From contig CAUYUJ010018319.1 of NCBI GenBank assembly GCA_963575745.1, positions 134,501-198,500 on the forward strand: a DNA stretch of 64,000 bases. The letters are read 5' to 3'. Below, piece after piece: positions 10,272 through 22,300 of this stretch (its first letter is position 1; the number at the start of each line of letters is the position of its first letter). The position numbers and the translations under genes are program-made. Origin of the DNA: Prorocentrum cordatum. Lineage: Eukaryota; Sar; Dinophyceae; Prorocentrales; Prorocentraceae. Below the pieces are notes generated by a model that was given only the letters and a program-made list of their open reading frames with translations, made no database searches and was not told the origin of the DNA.

Positions 10272-10560
10272 CGCAAGAGCGCGCGCGCACGCTTTTGTTG
10301 AAAATCCGTGTTGCGAAACCTTGGGTTTTTGTAGGTTTTTTGGACGCACGATTTTGAAACCCTTCCGAAACCGATGGGTTTTGAAGGTTTTCGGCGTACG
10401 CGCGCGACGACGCGCGCGTCTGCACTTCGTCCCATTTTTGCAAAGCATTCTCGCGACGGCACACGCGCAAGGGCGTTCGACAGATTTCGACATGCGCGCG
10501 CGCGAAGCCCTTTTTAATAGCATTTTGTGAACATCTTGAAAAACGCGTTTTTTGTTCCCC
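10272..10560 (+). repeat. R1 repeat copy
   Basis: R1 is a ~280-bp dispersed repeat. Order of blocks: GCGCGCACGCTTTTGTTGAA, GTTGCGAAACC, a T-rich spacer, TTTTGAAACCCTTCCGAAACC, GTTTTGAAGG, then the GC palindrome GCGCGCGACGACGCGCGCG, CACTTCGTCC, TCGCGACGGCACACGCGCAA, GGGCGTTCGA, TTTCGACATGCGCGCG. Other copies are at 10618, 11563, 11935, 12860 and, inverted, at 58340. Confidence 0.75.
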
Positions 10561-10617
10561 CCTTTTTTAATATAAAGAAAGAAAGAAAAACAATTGAAAA
10601 ACAATAAAACAATCGCA

Positions 10618-10675
10618 AGAGCTCGCGCGGAAGCTTTTTTAGCAAATCAGTGTTGCGAAACCTTGTTTTTTGTAT

Positions 10676-10712
<37 letters not shown>

Positions 10713-10850
10713 TGAACTCGATTGCGAAATCCTTCCGACACCGAAGGTTTTTGAAGGATTTCGGCATGCGCGCGCGACGACGCGCGCGTGTGCACTTCGT
10801 CCTTTTTTTTGCAAGGGATTTGCGAAACACAGTGCTATGTTAGAACGAAC
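10618..10850 (+). repeat. R1 repeat copy with 35-bp T tract
   Basis: Shares GTTGCGAAACC, the T-rich spacer (here expanded to 35 T, 10677-10711), AATCCTTCCGACACCG, the GCGCGACGACGCGCGC palindrome and the CACTTCGTCC block with the copy at 10272. Confidence 0.75.
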
Positions 10851-11059
10851 ATGTCACCGCACATATATCAGGGGGGGTACCGGCCCGCTTGGGTGAATAT
10901 TTAGGATGGGCATGTGGTCATAATCGTACGTGATTTACATACCCGAGAGGGGTAGCGATAACTCCGCGGGGGGGGGGGTATATCCTATTCTGTTTTAAAA
11001 AAGAGAATGTATGTGGTGCAGGTAATTTCTGTTCGCAGTGAGTTGTCCACTCCACTGCT

Positions 11060-11330
11060 CGCTCCACCCACCCGCAACTGGGTTTGCAAATCTCATGCAG
11101 CGGCGATTGCGATGAGTGTTTGGCGCTGGCTGGTGCGTCTCTGCGGCCACCGCAGCCCGCGCATGCTGGCGCGCAGCGGCCAGGTAGCTTGGCGCGACGG
11201 ACGCGGCCGCGGTGGTGCTGACCGCTCGGCACATCCCAGCGGGCATTTGAGAAAGAGTCGGCGGCTTTGGTGGGTGCGGTATCATGGCAACGTCGACTAT
11301 TGTAGACACGGCGATTGTGATAGTAGCGTT
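11060..11330 (+). repeat. R2 repeat copy
   Basis: R2 is a ~240-bp repeat. It starts with CCCACCCGCAACTGGGTTTG, then GCGGCGATTGCGATGAGTG, TTGGCGCTGGCTGGTG, CTCTGCGGCC, GACGCGGCCGCGGTGG, TGACCGCTCGGCACATCCC, GAGTCGGCGGC and ends near GGTGCGGTATCATGGCAACG. Full copies are also at 12310, 13400 and 32740. Confidence 0.8.
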
Positions 11331-11439
11331 GTTGGTGACGATGCTGACAGCGACGACGGCACGGCCAATGACGGCGCCGACGCCAATCACGCTGACGACG
11401 ATGACGGCGTTTTCGCGTCGGTGATGAAGGTTTTGGAAT

Positions 11440-11603
11440 TCGAAATGCGCGCAGCAAGCGCGCAAGGGCGTCCGAACGATTTCGACATGCGCGCGCGAAG
11501 TCCGTTTGGTAGCAGTTTATCAAACTGCTGAATAACGTATGGTATTTTGAGAATTCACAGGAGCGCGCGCACGCTTTTGTTGAACATCCATGTTGCGAAA
11601 CCC

Positions 11604-11686
<83 letters not shown>

Positions 11687-11920
11687 CTTCTTCTTTGGGG
11701 GGGAAACACTATTATCGTATATATATGTATATAATGTTTTTAGACATTCAATTGTGACATCTTTCCGAAACCGAGGGTTCTTTTTTCCTCGAGGATTTTG
11801 GCATTGGCGCGCGACGACGCGCGCGTGTACTCCGCATGTTTTTTTGGCAGATAATTCTCGCGACGGCACGCGCGCAAAGGGCGTTCGATCGATTTCGACA
11901 TTCGCGCGCGCGAAGCCCAC
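11440..11920 (+). repeat. R1 repeat copies with 82-bp T tract
   Basis: The 3' end of one R1 copy (11440-11520) is followed by another copy from 11563. In the latter the T-rich spacer is expanded to 82 consecutive T (11605-11686) followed by CTTCTTC. The GCGCGCGACGACGCGCGCG palindrome is near 11807. Confidence 0.75.
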
Positions 11921-11934
11921 CCCTTTTTTTGCTT

Positions 11935-12100
11935 CGCTCGCGCGCAGTTTGTTGGTTTTGAACATCCGTGTTGCGAAATCTGTGTTTTTGTATTATTTGG
12001 ACTCGATTTTGAAATCCTTCTAAAACCGAGAGTTATTAAAGGATTTCTGCATTCGCGCGAGACGGCGCGCGCGTGTTTTTTTGGGCAAGGGGGTTCTTGA
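11935..12100 (+). repeat. R1 repeat copy (partial)
   Basis: Shares GCGCGCAGTTTGTTGG, TCCGTGTTGCGAAATC, GGACTCGATTTTGAAATCCT, GGATTTCTGCAT and GCGCGAGACGGCGCGCGCG with the other R1 copies. The non-repeat gap 12100-12300 holds nothing recognisable. Confidence 0.7.
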
Positions 12101-12309
12101 GCACTTTTGATTTTCGATGATCGAGTGTGCGCTCATTGTAGTTTTTTGCAGAGGATGGCGGGGGGGTCGATGCCGGTCGGCCTGGGATGGTATGGCATCT
12201 TAGGGGGAATCAGCGAAGGCTCACGATCATGCGTGCATTTCCGATCGAAACGCGTAACGGAGAAGCCTGGGGGGTGTGATGGGGGTAGGATCTAATTTCC
12301 TTTGAGAGA

Positions 12310-12560
12310 GGAGAACCCATGCGGCGGCGATTGCGATGAGTGCTTGGCGTTGGCTGGCGCACCTCTGCGGCCGCGCTAGCCCGCGCATGCTGGCGCGCGC
12401 AGCGGCCAGTATGGCGCGACCGACGCGGCCGCGGTGGCGTTGACCGCTGGGCACTTCCCAGCGGGCACTTCAGTGCGAGTCGGTGATTCGGGTGGGCGCG
12501 GTACCATTGCGACGCCGACAGCGGTTGGCGCGATTATGAGGGTAATGGGCGATGACGACG
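12310..12560 (+). repeat. R2 repeat copy
   Basis: Same block order as the copy at 11060, including GCGATTGCGATGAGTGCTTG, GACGCGGCCGCGGTGG and GGGCACTTCCCAGCGGGCA. A GAC-rich link and an R1-like copy follow, as they do after the R2 copies at 11060 and 13400. Confidence 0.8.
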
Positions 12561-12599
12561 GCAAGGCCAATGACGGCGCCGATGTTGATCGCGCCCGCC

Positions 12600-13140
12600 G
12601 GTAAAGATGACGATGTTTTCCTGTTGGCGATGGAGGTTTTTGGACGCGCGCGCGCGTCCGACGCGCGCGAGTGGCCCGCGGGCTATTCTGCGAAACGGGT
12701 CGCGCCCCCCCGCCCCCCGCCCTGGCGCGCGCGAGGGCGTTCCAATGAGTTCGACATGCGGCGCGAAAGGCCCGCCTGGCAGGATTCGATGGACAAGCTG
12801 GAATATGTGCGACAGCGTCCGTTCTTGAGGGATGTCGGCACGCGCGCGCGACGGCGCGCGCGCGTGCTTTTTGCAAGGCAGTCTTGCGACGGCCCGCGCT
12901 CGAGGGCTTTCGAACGATTTCGACGCGCGCGCGAGGTGCCAATTTGGAAACATACCATGTTCTTGTTGACTTTTTGCGCGAATTCGCAGAAGCGGGGGCG
13001 CGCATTTTTTGCATGTTTTCGTGATTCTTGATTTTGCAACCCCTGCGACGCCGGATTTTTTCGAAGGATTTCGGCATGCCCGCGCGGCGACGTGCGCGCG
13101 TGCATTTCGTTCAGTTTTTTTGTAAGGTTTGTTTTGAATG
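12600..13140 (+). repeat. R1-like repeat region
   Basis: Diverged R1 sequence with GCGCGCGCGTCCGACGCGCG (about 12648), GCGCGCGCGACGGCGCGCGC (about 12841), TCGCGA-like and GATTTCGACGCGCGCG blocks, and a final GGATTTCGGCATGC near 13068. Apparently two overlapping copies. Confidence 0.6.
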
Positions 13141-13399
13141 CTGGTGGTGTTTGATGCACGAGTATGTGCGCGCACTATTCGTTGCAGAGGATTAGGGGGG
13201 GCGAACTCTGCCCTGCCTGAGCCTGATATGGTGCGAGTTCATGTGTGGGCTGGGCGATGGGGCAGAATCACATGTAAATTGTTGCGCGACAAGGTGCGCC
13301 GATAGCCCGAGGGGGGAGGGGGGCAGTCTATGTGGCGTAGACTATGTTGTGCACTTGATTTTAACGAACGAGTTGGCGCATCTCAGGCTCTTGCAAGCA

Positions 13400-13960
13400 T
13401 CCCACCCACCCGCCCGCAACTTGGTTGGCAAAACCCATGCGGTTGCGATTGCGATGCATGCTTGGCGTTGGCTGGTGCATCTGCGGCCGTCCCGACCCTG
13501 GCGCGCGCGCGCGGCGGCCGGCAAGTTCTGGCGCCGCCGACGCGGCCGCGGTGGCGCTGGCCGCCGGGCGTGCCCCAGCGGGCTTTTCATTAGGGGTCGG
13601 CGAGCTGGGCGGTCGCGGCATCATGACAAAGCCGACGGCTGTAGACGCGATGATGATAGAGGCGATGCTGGTGGCGATGTTCGCACCGACGAAGGCGCGG
13701 CCAGCGTGGGCGCCGATGCTGATCGCGCCGACGACGATGACGGCGTTCCCGCGTCGGTGCTCATCAGGTTTTGGAAAGCGTTCGACGTGCGCGCGCGGCC
13801 GACGCGGGAGAGTGGCCCGCGCGGTTCGATGCGACGCGGACCGCGCGCCCCCCCCCTCCCACCCAGCGCGCGCGAGAGCGCGCGAATGATGTCGGCGTGC
13901 GGCGCCAGAGGCCCGTTCGGCAGAACCCAATGATGTTGCGAGACGGATGGTTTTCTGATG
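13400..13960 (+). repeat. R2 copy followed by diverged R1
   Basis: R2 blocks from 13400 to about 13650, then GAC/GATG-rich sequence, then an R1-like segment with GTTCGACGTGCGCGCG. This is the third of three R2-R1 composite units (11060, 12310, 13400), so the region looks like a decayed tandem array of a ~1-kb unit. The gap 13150-13400 shows no gene. Confidence 0.65.
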
Positions 13961-14039
13961 AATTTGCATCAGCTCGCGCGCAGTTTTGTTTTACTGGATG
14001 CCTGGTTTGTAGCATTCTATGGAACATGTGAGTTGCTTC

Positions 14040-14215
14040 GGGGGCATTCTAGAGGACATCTGGAGATGCCAGACGCTCGGCTCCTCCGTGACCGCGTTGG
14101 TTCGAGCAGGGGCTTCGGCCCCTCTGGGGTAGGCGCGCTTGTGCCGCGAGCTGGTGCTGGAAACGAGGTTTCGAGATAGCTGGCGCTTCTTCCCGCAGCC
14201 TCGCCAGATTCGGTG
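14040..14215 (+). repeat. R3 repeat copy
   Basis: Blocks GGGGGCATTCTAGAGG, CTGGAGATGCCAGACGCTCG, CTCCGTGACCGCG, TTGGTTCGAGCAGG, then the hairpin GGGGC-TTCG-GCCCC (about 14110-14123) and finally TTCTTCCCGCAGCCTCGCCA. The second copy is at 32515. TCTGG-AGATG-CCAGA and GGGGC-TTCG-GCCCC are potential RNA stems, and GGTTCGA resembles a B box, so a SINE-like origin is possible. Confidence 0.55.
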
Positions 14216-14468
14216 GTGGCGGAGCTAACAGAAGCTCCGCGCGGAGTGCTGGCGCGCATCAGGAGTGGGGCTATTCCACAGACCAAGATTTCGACGGCAA
14301 CGCGGTGGTCGGTGACTTCCCAGCAGAGAAGAAGCGACCCGCCTCAGCATCGCGGGGGATGAAGACGAGGACGGCGAACGGGGCGAGCGGCCCAGGCGTG
14401 ATTGCTGGCTGGCATGTTCCACCGCCCGTCGATCGACGATCGAGGAGCGGCGCGGGTGCGTTCGGAGG

Positions 14469-15825
14469 TTGAGGATCTGGTCCAAGGTGGCGACGTGGAT
14501 CTCGGTTCAACAGCGGGGTCTCCGCGCGTGCTGCGGCACAGTGGAGGGCGGCGATGACCAGACCCAGAGCATCGTTAAGGGTCTTGGCCAGAACGAGCTC
14601 GAGGGTGTATATGGCATAGAGAATGTTGTCGAGGCGCTCGAACAGGATATCGTGCCGAATCATGCGCGCGAGAAGTACCTGGATTTCGAGCGCGCCTTCT
14701 ACGGCTCGGAGCGCCAGGAAGTGGAGAGCTGGCAGCGGCTCTCTATGAATATTAAGAAGGCCTTTGACAGGCTGAAGAAGTTGCGGGCGACGCTGGGCGA
14801 CGTGCAGGGGCACCTCCTCGTCCGACGGGCGAAGTTGGACCGCGCTGAGCGCGTGGCGGATCCCGCAGACGTCCGGCTCCTTGGCTTGCGACGACGTGGG
14901 CGCTCGATGGGCTCCATGGCGACAGTTCGCTCGAGAAGACCACCGGGCGGTGCCAGGCCGACCGCTCGGGGCAAAACCGGGTGGCGAATGCGTTCCAGGC
15001 GGGTGGGCGAGGGGCCCGACGAAGTCGACGACCCGATCGCCCAGGCCCCGATGGCGCTCGAGGGCTCCGACCAGGAGGACTTGGCGGAGGAGGACATCCT
15101 CGACGAGGGCGAGGCCCTCGCGGTGCTGGCGGTGTGGCAGGCCGGGCCCGGAGGGCGCGGCAGCTGGCGGAAGACGAGGGGGATGGTCAGGGGCAGGAAG
15201 GCGCCCAGAGGCAACCGCGACGCCGGCGCGCCGAAGGGGGAGTCCGGACGCCGCGGCAAGGGCAACGTGGAGTACTGGAAGGAGGCGCGCAAGAATATCG
15301 AGGATCTCAAGAGGAGAACCCGTTGCCACCGATGTGATCAAGTGGGCCGCTGGACCAGAGAGTGCCGGAACCTTCCAACGCGGGAGAACGGCGCCGAGCA
15401 GGCCAGGGTTGTCTATCGCGCCGACGACTCGGAGGAGCCAGAGGATCTCCGCGCCTTCGAGCTGGGCGAGGAGCAGATCGCGGCCGCCAAAGCCGAGACC
15501 GCGGACCGCCCGCTTCTGCCAGGGCCCGAGAACGACGTCGCGAATGTAAAGAGCCGTGAGCGCCGCCTGCGTGCGAAGTCGCGCAAGAAGGCCGCGCGGG
15601 CCGACAAGGCCTCCAGCGCGGCGACCATTCCGTCGGCGCCCACGGAAATCGAGATGGGCCCGCCAAGGTTCCAGGAGTGCCTCGCGGAGGCCAAGACGCG
15701 CTTTGTGCATTATACACCGGCTCAGCTTCTGGGCAGCTTGGAGGGCATGGTCGATGCAGTGCGTCCTAGGCTAATCGTCGGGGATGCGATTGCGTTGCGC
15801 GGCCATGCTCTTCGAAGACTTGATG
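14469..15825 (+). pseudogene. Copia-2 gag with degraded zinc knuckle
   Basis: Part of a 713-codon open frame (14469-16610). The N-terminal third is helical and Glu-rich (about residues 20-120). A Gly/Arg-rich stretch comes next, then CHRCDQVGRWTREC (about 15328-15369). This is a CCHC knuckle (CX2CX4HX4C) whose His is replaced by Arg, so zinc binding is doubtful. Downstream, the frame is Glu/Lys-rich. It would be the capsid protein of an LTR retrotransposon, with the integrase of the same element further on. The mutated knuckle and broken downstream frames indicate a relic. Confidence 0.65.
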
Positions 15826-16610
15826 GATTATGTATCAGGTATGTCCCGTGTGTGAGCAGGGGCCTCACTTCGCAAATGGCCAGGCCACGCAGTCGAACTG
15901 GGTCGCTGAGTATCCTGTGGGCCTTGGGGGGAGAAGTGGTATGCTTAAGTTATGTATCGGGCCAGGCTGCTCCTGGACTCCATCGGGGGTCGTGGGCGCC
16001 TCCGAGGGGCTGCTGGCCCTGGGGGCTCTGGGAGTTGCTGTGGCCCTTCGCCGATCCTGGGGTATCCCCGAGACGAAGAAGCGGCGCCTCCCGCTTTGCG
16101 ATTTCGGCAGACAGTGCTTTCAAAAGCCCAGGGGGGCAGGGGCCAGCGCGCCCGAAGTGGCGTGCGTCTCTGATGATTCCATGGTGCAGGAAAAGGAGCT
16201 CGCGGCATCCTTTCTCGCCCTCACTGTCGGTTTGGCGGAGGCGCATCGGGCATCTCAGGAGAGACCGTTTCGAGGATTCTGACTGCACCGCCGCAGAGTC
16301 TGTTGTAGAAACCGATTTCGTCTCCGAGTTTAGCCGGTTCGAGAGCTGCGATGACCGCCAGTGCGCCGAGTGCGGGCGCGAGTGCGACGATTCCGAGTCC
16401 GCGCGGTTCATCGACTGCGACTGCGACGACCCGTTCAGGAATTCGGGGCCCTCGGGAACGACATCCTGGAACAGTTCGGGGACCTCGATGCGTCTTGGGG
16501 GGCAGGGGCCTGAGGGAACGACGGGAACTCCGACGCGAGCGAGTGAGCTGAACGACGTGAGCCCCAGCGACCCGCGGTCACTTGGGCCTCGAGATGCAGG
16601 CGATCAGTAA
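15826..16610 (+). pseudogene. Copia-2 region between gag and integrase
   Basis: One frame (15830-16282) contains CPVCEQGPHFANGQATQ and a small hydrophobic Gly/Leu stretch (GALGVAVAL). The gag frame itself runs on to 16610 with a Cys/Asp/Ser-rich tail (ECGRECDDSESARFIDCDCD). A protease would be expected here, but no clear DTG/DSG motif was found. Function unassigned. Confidence 0.3.
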
Positions 16611-16789
16611 GCGCTTCATAACCCCTCGGCGAATGCGGAGCACCGGGTTCAACCGAATCGCAGGTCTATGGGCGTGCTTCGCCCGCCGTGCGTTGCTGCT
16701 GCGCTGGCGCGCTTTGCGGGCGCAGGCGCTGTGATGCGGATTCCAGAGACCGCGGCGTTACCGCGACGTCCACGCCCCGTCGGAATCTG

Positions 16790-18941
16790 ACCTCCTGCTG
16801 GCGAACGAGTCGGGGGCAACGAGCAGCTCGGAGAATAGGCCAGTGCGTTGGTTGAAGTTGATTGCGGATGCAATGCCAGCGCGGAAGTCGAACCTCATGG
16901 ATTTGCGCAGCTTCTGGAAAATTCCACTATTGGATCCCCCACAGAACATGCGGGTGATCGACCTGCAGGATGCGGTGAGGCCGTGGGGTGGCAAGCTCTC
17001 CGAGGACGCGATTGATCCAATGGCGCTGACGAAGAGCTGGGGCAACGAGAAGATCATGTTCGGCAGCAAGCACCGCGGAATAACTTACGACGAGGCGTCC
17101 TGCAACGATCCCGACAATTGCAATTGGAGTCGGACATCGGCGGCGCACCTCAACGAGGCAATGATGCAGCTCACCCAGTACCGCGAGATACGGGAAGGCA
17201 CGACAGAGCACCGCGAGCGGGAACCTGGGGAGGACACCGGGAGCCGCCGACCGTGGACTAGAGCCAGGAGAACGAGCGCGCCCATGCGTCGCCCGGGCGA
17301 GAGGATGGCGGACGCGGCCCGAAACAGAGCCCCTTCGGACGGATTGCGGGAGGACGGAATGGTTTGAAGAAGTACGACAAGCAATGCAGGGCAGCTCGCA
17401 CCAGGACGCCGAGGGGACAAGGAGGATAACCATCTTGGAAGCAGGTGAAGTGGCGCGCCATAAGGGGCAAGCGCGCCGAGGAGATGCTGGGCGACGCCGC
17501 TATCCAGCGCCGGGAGCGGGCGAGCGACTTGGAGTGGATCTGCAAGTTTTATCTATGGTAAGGGGATCAGAGACATTGTCAGAGTTCTGGTGCGAGCCGG
17601 CGGAACCCGGGGCCCGGGAGATCATGGGCGGCGAGTGGAAGCACATCATGGGCGATTTGGTGAGCCACGTGCCCGAGCAGATCCAGTTTACCAGGAGCGG
17701 CGCGGTTGCTAGCACTTTCGCGGGGTGCAGCGCCCTTGACGACCTGACCGAGATCCCCTGGGAGACGATGGCGAGGGGCGTGCGCGCAAATCTCGGGCAC
17801 GCGGACCTTCGGACAACCACCTTTGTTTTAAAGATGGCGAAGGCCAAACCAGAGCTCTTGGACGCCGCGAGAAAGGTCAGCGAGATGTGCGACGTCTGTG
17901 GCGCCACGAAGCGCCCGAAGTCTACGCCGCCAGCGAGGCTGCCTGCGCCGGAAGGGTTCGAGTTCGACCGGGTGCTTGGGATGCACCTCGTTCGTGGACG
18001 CCACGTGGGACAACCGGGGCAAACCCGAGAACAAGACGACGCCGTGCCCCAATTTCGTCGACGGGGGCACTGGGGGGGAGATGGTCATCGGGCTCCCGGA
18101 CAGGGGGGGCGCGACGATCAGAGAGGCGCACCGCGGGCGCTGGCTGAGATTCCACGGAAGACCGAGGCGCATCATCATCATCAGCATCATCATCATCATC
18201 ATCCTCATCATCGGCGACCAAGAGAGCGGCATCATCCGGGGTGTCTTCGCAGATCGGGCGAGCGCAGAGGGCGCTGAACTGGGCCCGATTGGGGCGGGGG
18301 GCGAGTGCCTGGAAAGGGGGGGCCGAGATCGCGTGGCAGCTCTGGGGAGGACCTGCTGCTGCATCGGGCGGACCGAGGCGATCTTGAGTGCCGAGGACCA
18401 AGAGGAGCTGTTCGACGCCGTTAATTGCGCCGTGAACGAGAGAGGACCTGACCTCCGGGTGTTCGGCCGAGGGATTCATGTGCCTGAGGGGGCGCGCGAG
18501 GGCGACGAGGGCGCGGGCCTGGAGGCGGCGTCTCGCCGTGCGGCTGGAGACCGGGCCCTGGCGAGGGCGATCGGGTTGCGGCTCGCGGCCCGCGAGGCGC
18601 GCGCCTGGGAGTCCGTGCTGGACCGACTGGACAGGACCAAGAACAAGAGGAGTGCCCCATATCGTGGGGACTGGAAGCCCCGGGACAAAGTCTACTACTG
18701 GAGGCGGCAGGGCCCTGGGCGCGTGGCCTGGGAGCATTGGGGTGGGCCGGCCACCGTCGTCGGCGCCGACATTCAAGGGGGGGCCGGCGTTGCGCTGTGC
18801 AGTTGGAAGCAGCGGCGAGCGGTTGCGAACGCCGAGATGCAGGCCCATCGCTGCGCGACGGGCGCAGGGGGCGCGCGGAAGCCAGTTGGAGGCCGAGGGG
18901 GGCGCGAGGTGGAGGGTCTTCCTGACCAGCTGGCTGAGTAA
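16790..18941 (+). pseudogene. Copia-2 integrase (broken)
   Basis: Frames from 16843, 17384 and 17898 together read as integrase. NLGHADLRTTTFV (His, about 17793) and CDVCGATKRPK (CxxC, about 17888) give the HHCC zinc domain. Next come FEFDRVLGMHLV, where the first catalytic Asp is replaced by His, and RGRWLRFHGRPRRII in the core. A (CAT)n of about 30 bp (18173-18207) has expanded inside the core and encodes an Ile run. At the end, a DWKPRDKVYYWRRQ / GPATVVGADIQGG block is the C-terminal domain typical of dinoflagellate Copia elements. Frameshifts and the lost Asp make it inactive. Confidence 0.65.
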
Positions 18942-19286
18942 GTGCCATCGGCCCGTTTCGGTCCGCTAAACTGCTTGCCACCCCCTCTGTGTCGCGCGCG
19001 CGCCAAGCGCTCCTGGCTGTTCACGGTTACCACCTGACCCCCCCAAGTGATGTTTTTTACGGCAGTGCGCGTGCTGACTTTCCCATGGGGTGGAGGGCCT
19101 GTCGATTAGAAATCACAAACGTGCCCGTCGCTCGTGCTAACGCTACTAGTGCGCTAACCTACAAACATCGCGCCGCGATTGCGTCGCAATCGTAGCTGGC
19201 GGTTTCAGGCGCCCGCTTTGCCCCTTCGTTCGGGGGCCGAAACAATGATGGCAGTAGCTTCGTTTACAAAAAACGGGTGAGGCGTC
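18942..19286. other. Gap after Copia-2 integrase
   Basis: No gene seen. This is where Copia-2 coding similarity stops. If the RT/RNase H relic at 29.6-31.7 kb belongs to the same element, about 10.7 kb was inserted near here. Confidence 0.4.
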
Positions 19287-21302
19287 TTGGCATCGATCGC
19301 GGCCCTCATCGCCCCCATTGCTGCCGCTGTCGTCGTGCTCCTCCTCCCCCCCCGTCGCCGTTTGGGCTCAAGCGCCCCGCGTGTGCGCGGGTGCCAGGCG
19401 ACGCATGTCCGCAGGCAATGTAGCTCACACACGCACAGTCAGAAATGCGATCTGATAGTTCCAGCGGGCGATATCGACGCAGAGGTGCTGGAGGATATTG
19501 CTATGTTTATATATGAACAGAAGCTCGGCTCCCAATTTCACGATGGCAGGTTAACATATCGTGACGTTGCTCTGTTGATCAATGTTCTTATGGCTTCCAC
19601 CATTTGCGATGCGATGCCAAGCAAACCAGATGTGCGGAAACTGGTCGGCAGAGTAAAAGCTTTCGTGCGGGATCACACAGGGCAGGGTATCTTGAACCGA
19701 ACTCATGTCAGTGTGCAGGTGCTTCCAGCGCTGCTTGAAGAGTTTTGTGAAATCCGTCTCGGCGCCAGGGGGCTCGATTACATCAGAGACAATGTAGAAG
19801 TCCAGCCGCAACCCAAACGAAACGCACGAAAAAGATCCGAGGCAGAGTCTGGCGATGCTCTGGCGTTGCATCCAAGCGGCGTGCCTGCTTCAACCGCGGT
19901 TGAGTCCGTTGTAGACTGCAAAGATTTCAAAGAAGACGAACTGAGATTGGCACTTCTCCATCGAGATCAACAGTTACAGACGCTCACTCGGGAGGCCCAT
20001 GATTTGGCGAGAGCTCGCAACTATTATTTTGACAGGTGTCAGTTGCTAAAGCGCGAACTGGCAACTCAACGAGGAGAACGCGCATCGTTCGTGTCTCGGG
20101 TCAACTTTCGCCCTGGGCTACGACACATGAGCACTTTTGGCGGCTACAGTCTGGCCCTCAAACGAGCTCGTGGGCATGCCAGCGCGGAGGCGTCATTGGT
20201 TATTGCGTGTAGCAGCGTGGAGCATGGTGGGTTTTGAAAGAATTCAAAACAGATTGTCACGAGATACGAGCATAGGGCTTGCATAGTTCAGCGACTGAGC
20301 TCTACGTCCCACTACGAACACTTCGGTGCGGCTGCAATGGACCACGACAATTCAGCCGGAGCCCGCCCGTGTTTGGAGATCTTCGCATATGAAGGGGACG
20401 CTACGAGCCAAGAGGCGATCGATCAGAATAAAATCCACGTTGGCGTAGTGGGTTCAATATTAGACTTGCCTGGATCGGATGGTCAATGCGACGAGATCTT
20501 TGCATCATCATCACCTTGTGATTTGCAGCTGGTCGTGGATTCAACGGGGGCTGAGACGCGCGCGAATGTGCTCCAAGAGTTCGCGTCAATCGGCGCCCCT
20601 TCGTGGATTCAGCGGAAAAGGGAAACGGGGCGGCCAAAGCGAATTACGTTGTACCAGTTCGGATTGGATAATGGCCCTGACAATCGAGGTTTTGCATCCC
20701 ACGTCGTTGCGTCACTCGATGGCGTTATGAATGTCGTGGTTCACGTGTGCTGGTGCAATATGCACCAAATGCAATTGATATTGAACTCAATGCTGGTGGT
20801 ACTGGATGCTTTCAAGTGGGATTCCCATGAACTTCCTACAACATATTTTACGTCGGTGTCCTCGGTGTCGAATCTCTGGCGACGCCCTGGCGTTGGCAAG
20901 ACATTGTTGAACGTATGCTTAGACTTGCGACTATGCGGAGAACGGCAAGCGCATGCCGCGTTCGGTAGATTGCCTGGGCGGTGTTTGCGGGCCAGGTGGG
21001 GGTCAATAGATTGCGTCGAGAATGTGATTATCAAGTCAATGAAGTATCTTGGGGATGTCTTGTCACGCATTTGGCCATTGAAGGCGGCGGATGCCAAGCC
21101 AACAAGTGCGAAGAAAGTCGGGGCGGACGAGGATGCTGAATACAGTGCAAACCAGCGACGCTACCGCATGAATGCAACCAAGTGTGCCAACGACGTCTTA
21201 TGGAAAGCACTTCTTCTGATCTCGAAGGCAGCAAAGAAACCGTTGGTGAATATGTTGTTTGGATTCAAAAACGGAAAGCTGAATGCGACAAAAATGTGGT
21301 GA
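19287..21302 (+). CDS. hAT-like transposase-family protein, N-terminal and middle parts
   Basis: Two open frames in the same phase, 19287-20237 and 20337-21302, separated by one TGA at 20235-20237, so they were one ORF. The first half is a helical region with a coiled-coil-like stretch (about 19930-20080). The second half has a cysteine/histidine block, HVCWCNMHQMQLIL (about 20739), then NLWRRPGVGKTLLN, then PGRCLRARWGSIDCVENVI (about 20970). This CxxxH...W...RW pattern is what I associate with hAT-like transposases and with a family abundant in dinoflagellate predictions. The reading frame then shifts between about 21200 and 21300. Codon use is less GC-rich than in neighbouring LINEs. It may be a transposon or a domesticated gene. 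Confidence 0.45.
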
Positions 21303-22080
21303 AGAGCGCCTCGGATAAGCTAGAGTACATGGGGCATGCGCCCATGAGTATGTTCGTGTGCGCCAAAGCAAATCAGGTAATGGATGAGTTGGTGCACATG
21401 GTTTCGGATGCGTCTCTCGGCGATGGTGGGGTTTGGACGGAAGCCTTGGATATGCTGTCGCCCGCCCGTCGCCCCGAAGCAGCTGTTCTTATGTTGAACT
21501 TGATGTTTGTTGCGATCTCTTCGTGGCAGCGCAGAGTAATGGACGTGGTCCCCCGCATGCCGTATTTGTTGTTAAGGATGTTGGAATCTCCAAACAACCG
21601 TCGCGATCCTATTCGGGAGCACATTGCGAATCCACTTCTGACATCCGATGACTGTTGTCTTCGAACCTCCCGCTACTCATATGTTGCGTACAAGGTGACG
21701 CATGTATTACATAGCGACCTCGTTGAGACGCGACGTGCAGGAATCTGCCCTCCTGCGTTACATCAGTTTCTGCTCACGTGGAGGAGCCGTCTCAAGATGG
21801 ACACGCAACGCGGCGAAGGATGTATGCCAGTGTTGCAAAGCCTGACAAGTCGTGCACACAATATGGATCGAATGCTGGCCACAGCCCGCATGAGCTTGAA
21901 ACTTGGGAACCGCAATATCACTGTCGACGAATGTTGCGCGTGGGGCCGACAAGTTTCTGCAAGATTGGCCAGCGGGGCAGACGTGGATCGCCTCGCGCCG
22001 CCAGTCGTTGCTGCGCTTCGGGCTTGCCAACCGCCTGATTGCAGCCATGCCAGGACTGGGCCAGAAAAGAAACGGCTGAT
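21182..22080 (+). CDS. hAT-like protein, C-terminal part after frameshift
   Basis: Continues the preceding gene in another frame and overlaps it by about 120 bp. It is helical, with blocks such as YVVWIQKRKAECDK, PMSMFVCAKANQVMDEL and LSPARRPEAAVLML. No catalytic Glu could be placed with confidence. The coding character ends at a run of 24 C at 22081, which opens a low-complexity insertion. Confidence 0.45.
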
Positions 22081-22300
22081 CCCCCCCCCCCCCCCCCCCC
22101 CCCCTGACAGACTCACCTCCCGCCCAGTATCAGGCCTAGGCCAAGCCATGAGAATTTCCCAAACGAGCGTCTTATGTGCACTAGTTTTGGGAACAAGGGG
22201 CCGCATGAGGCCCAGTATCGGGGTGGGGCAGAATTTTTGAAAATCTGGGCGCTCCTTTTTGTTGCATATGTTCCCCAAAGGAGAACAAACGGGCCGCGAT

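Noticed and set aside
14271-15710. 479-codon minus-strand ORF
   Set aside because: It is the antisense shadow of the Copia-2 gag frame, which has a recognisable though degraded zinc knuckle.
22081-22104. Poly-proline tail of a protein
   Set aside because: The run of 24 C is best seen as a homopolymer opening the inserted segment; coding resemblance to the family ends before it.
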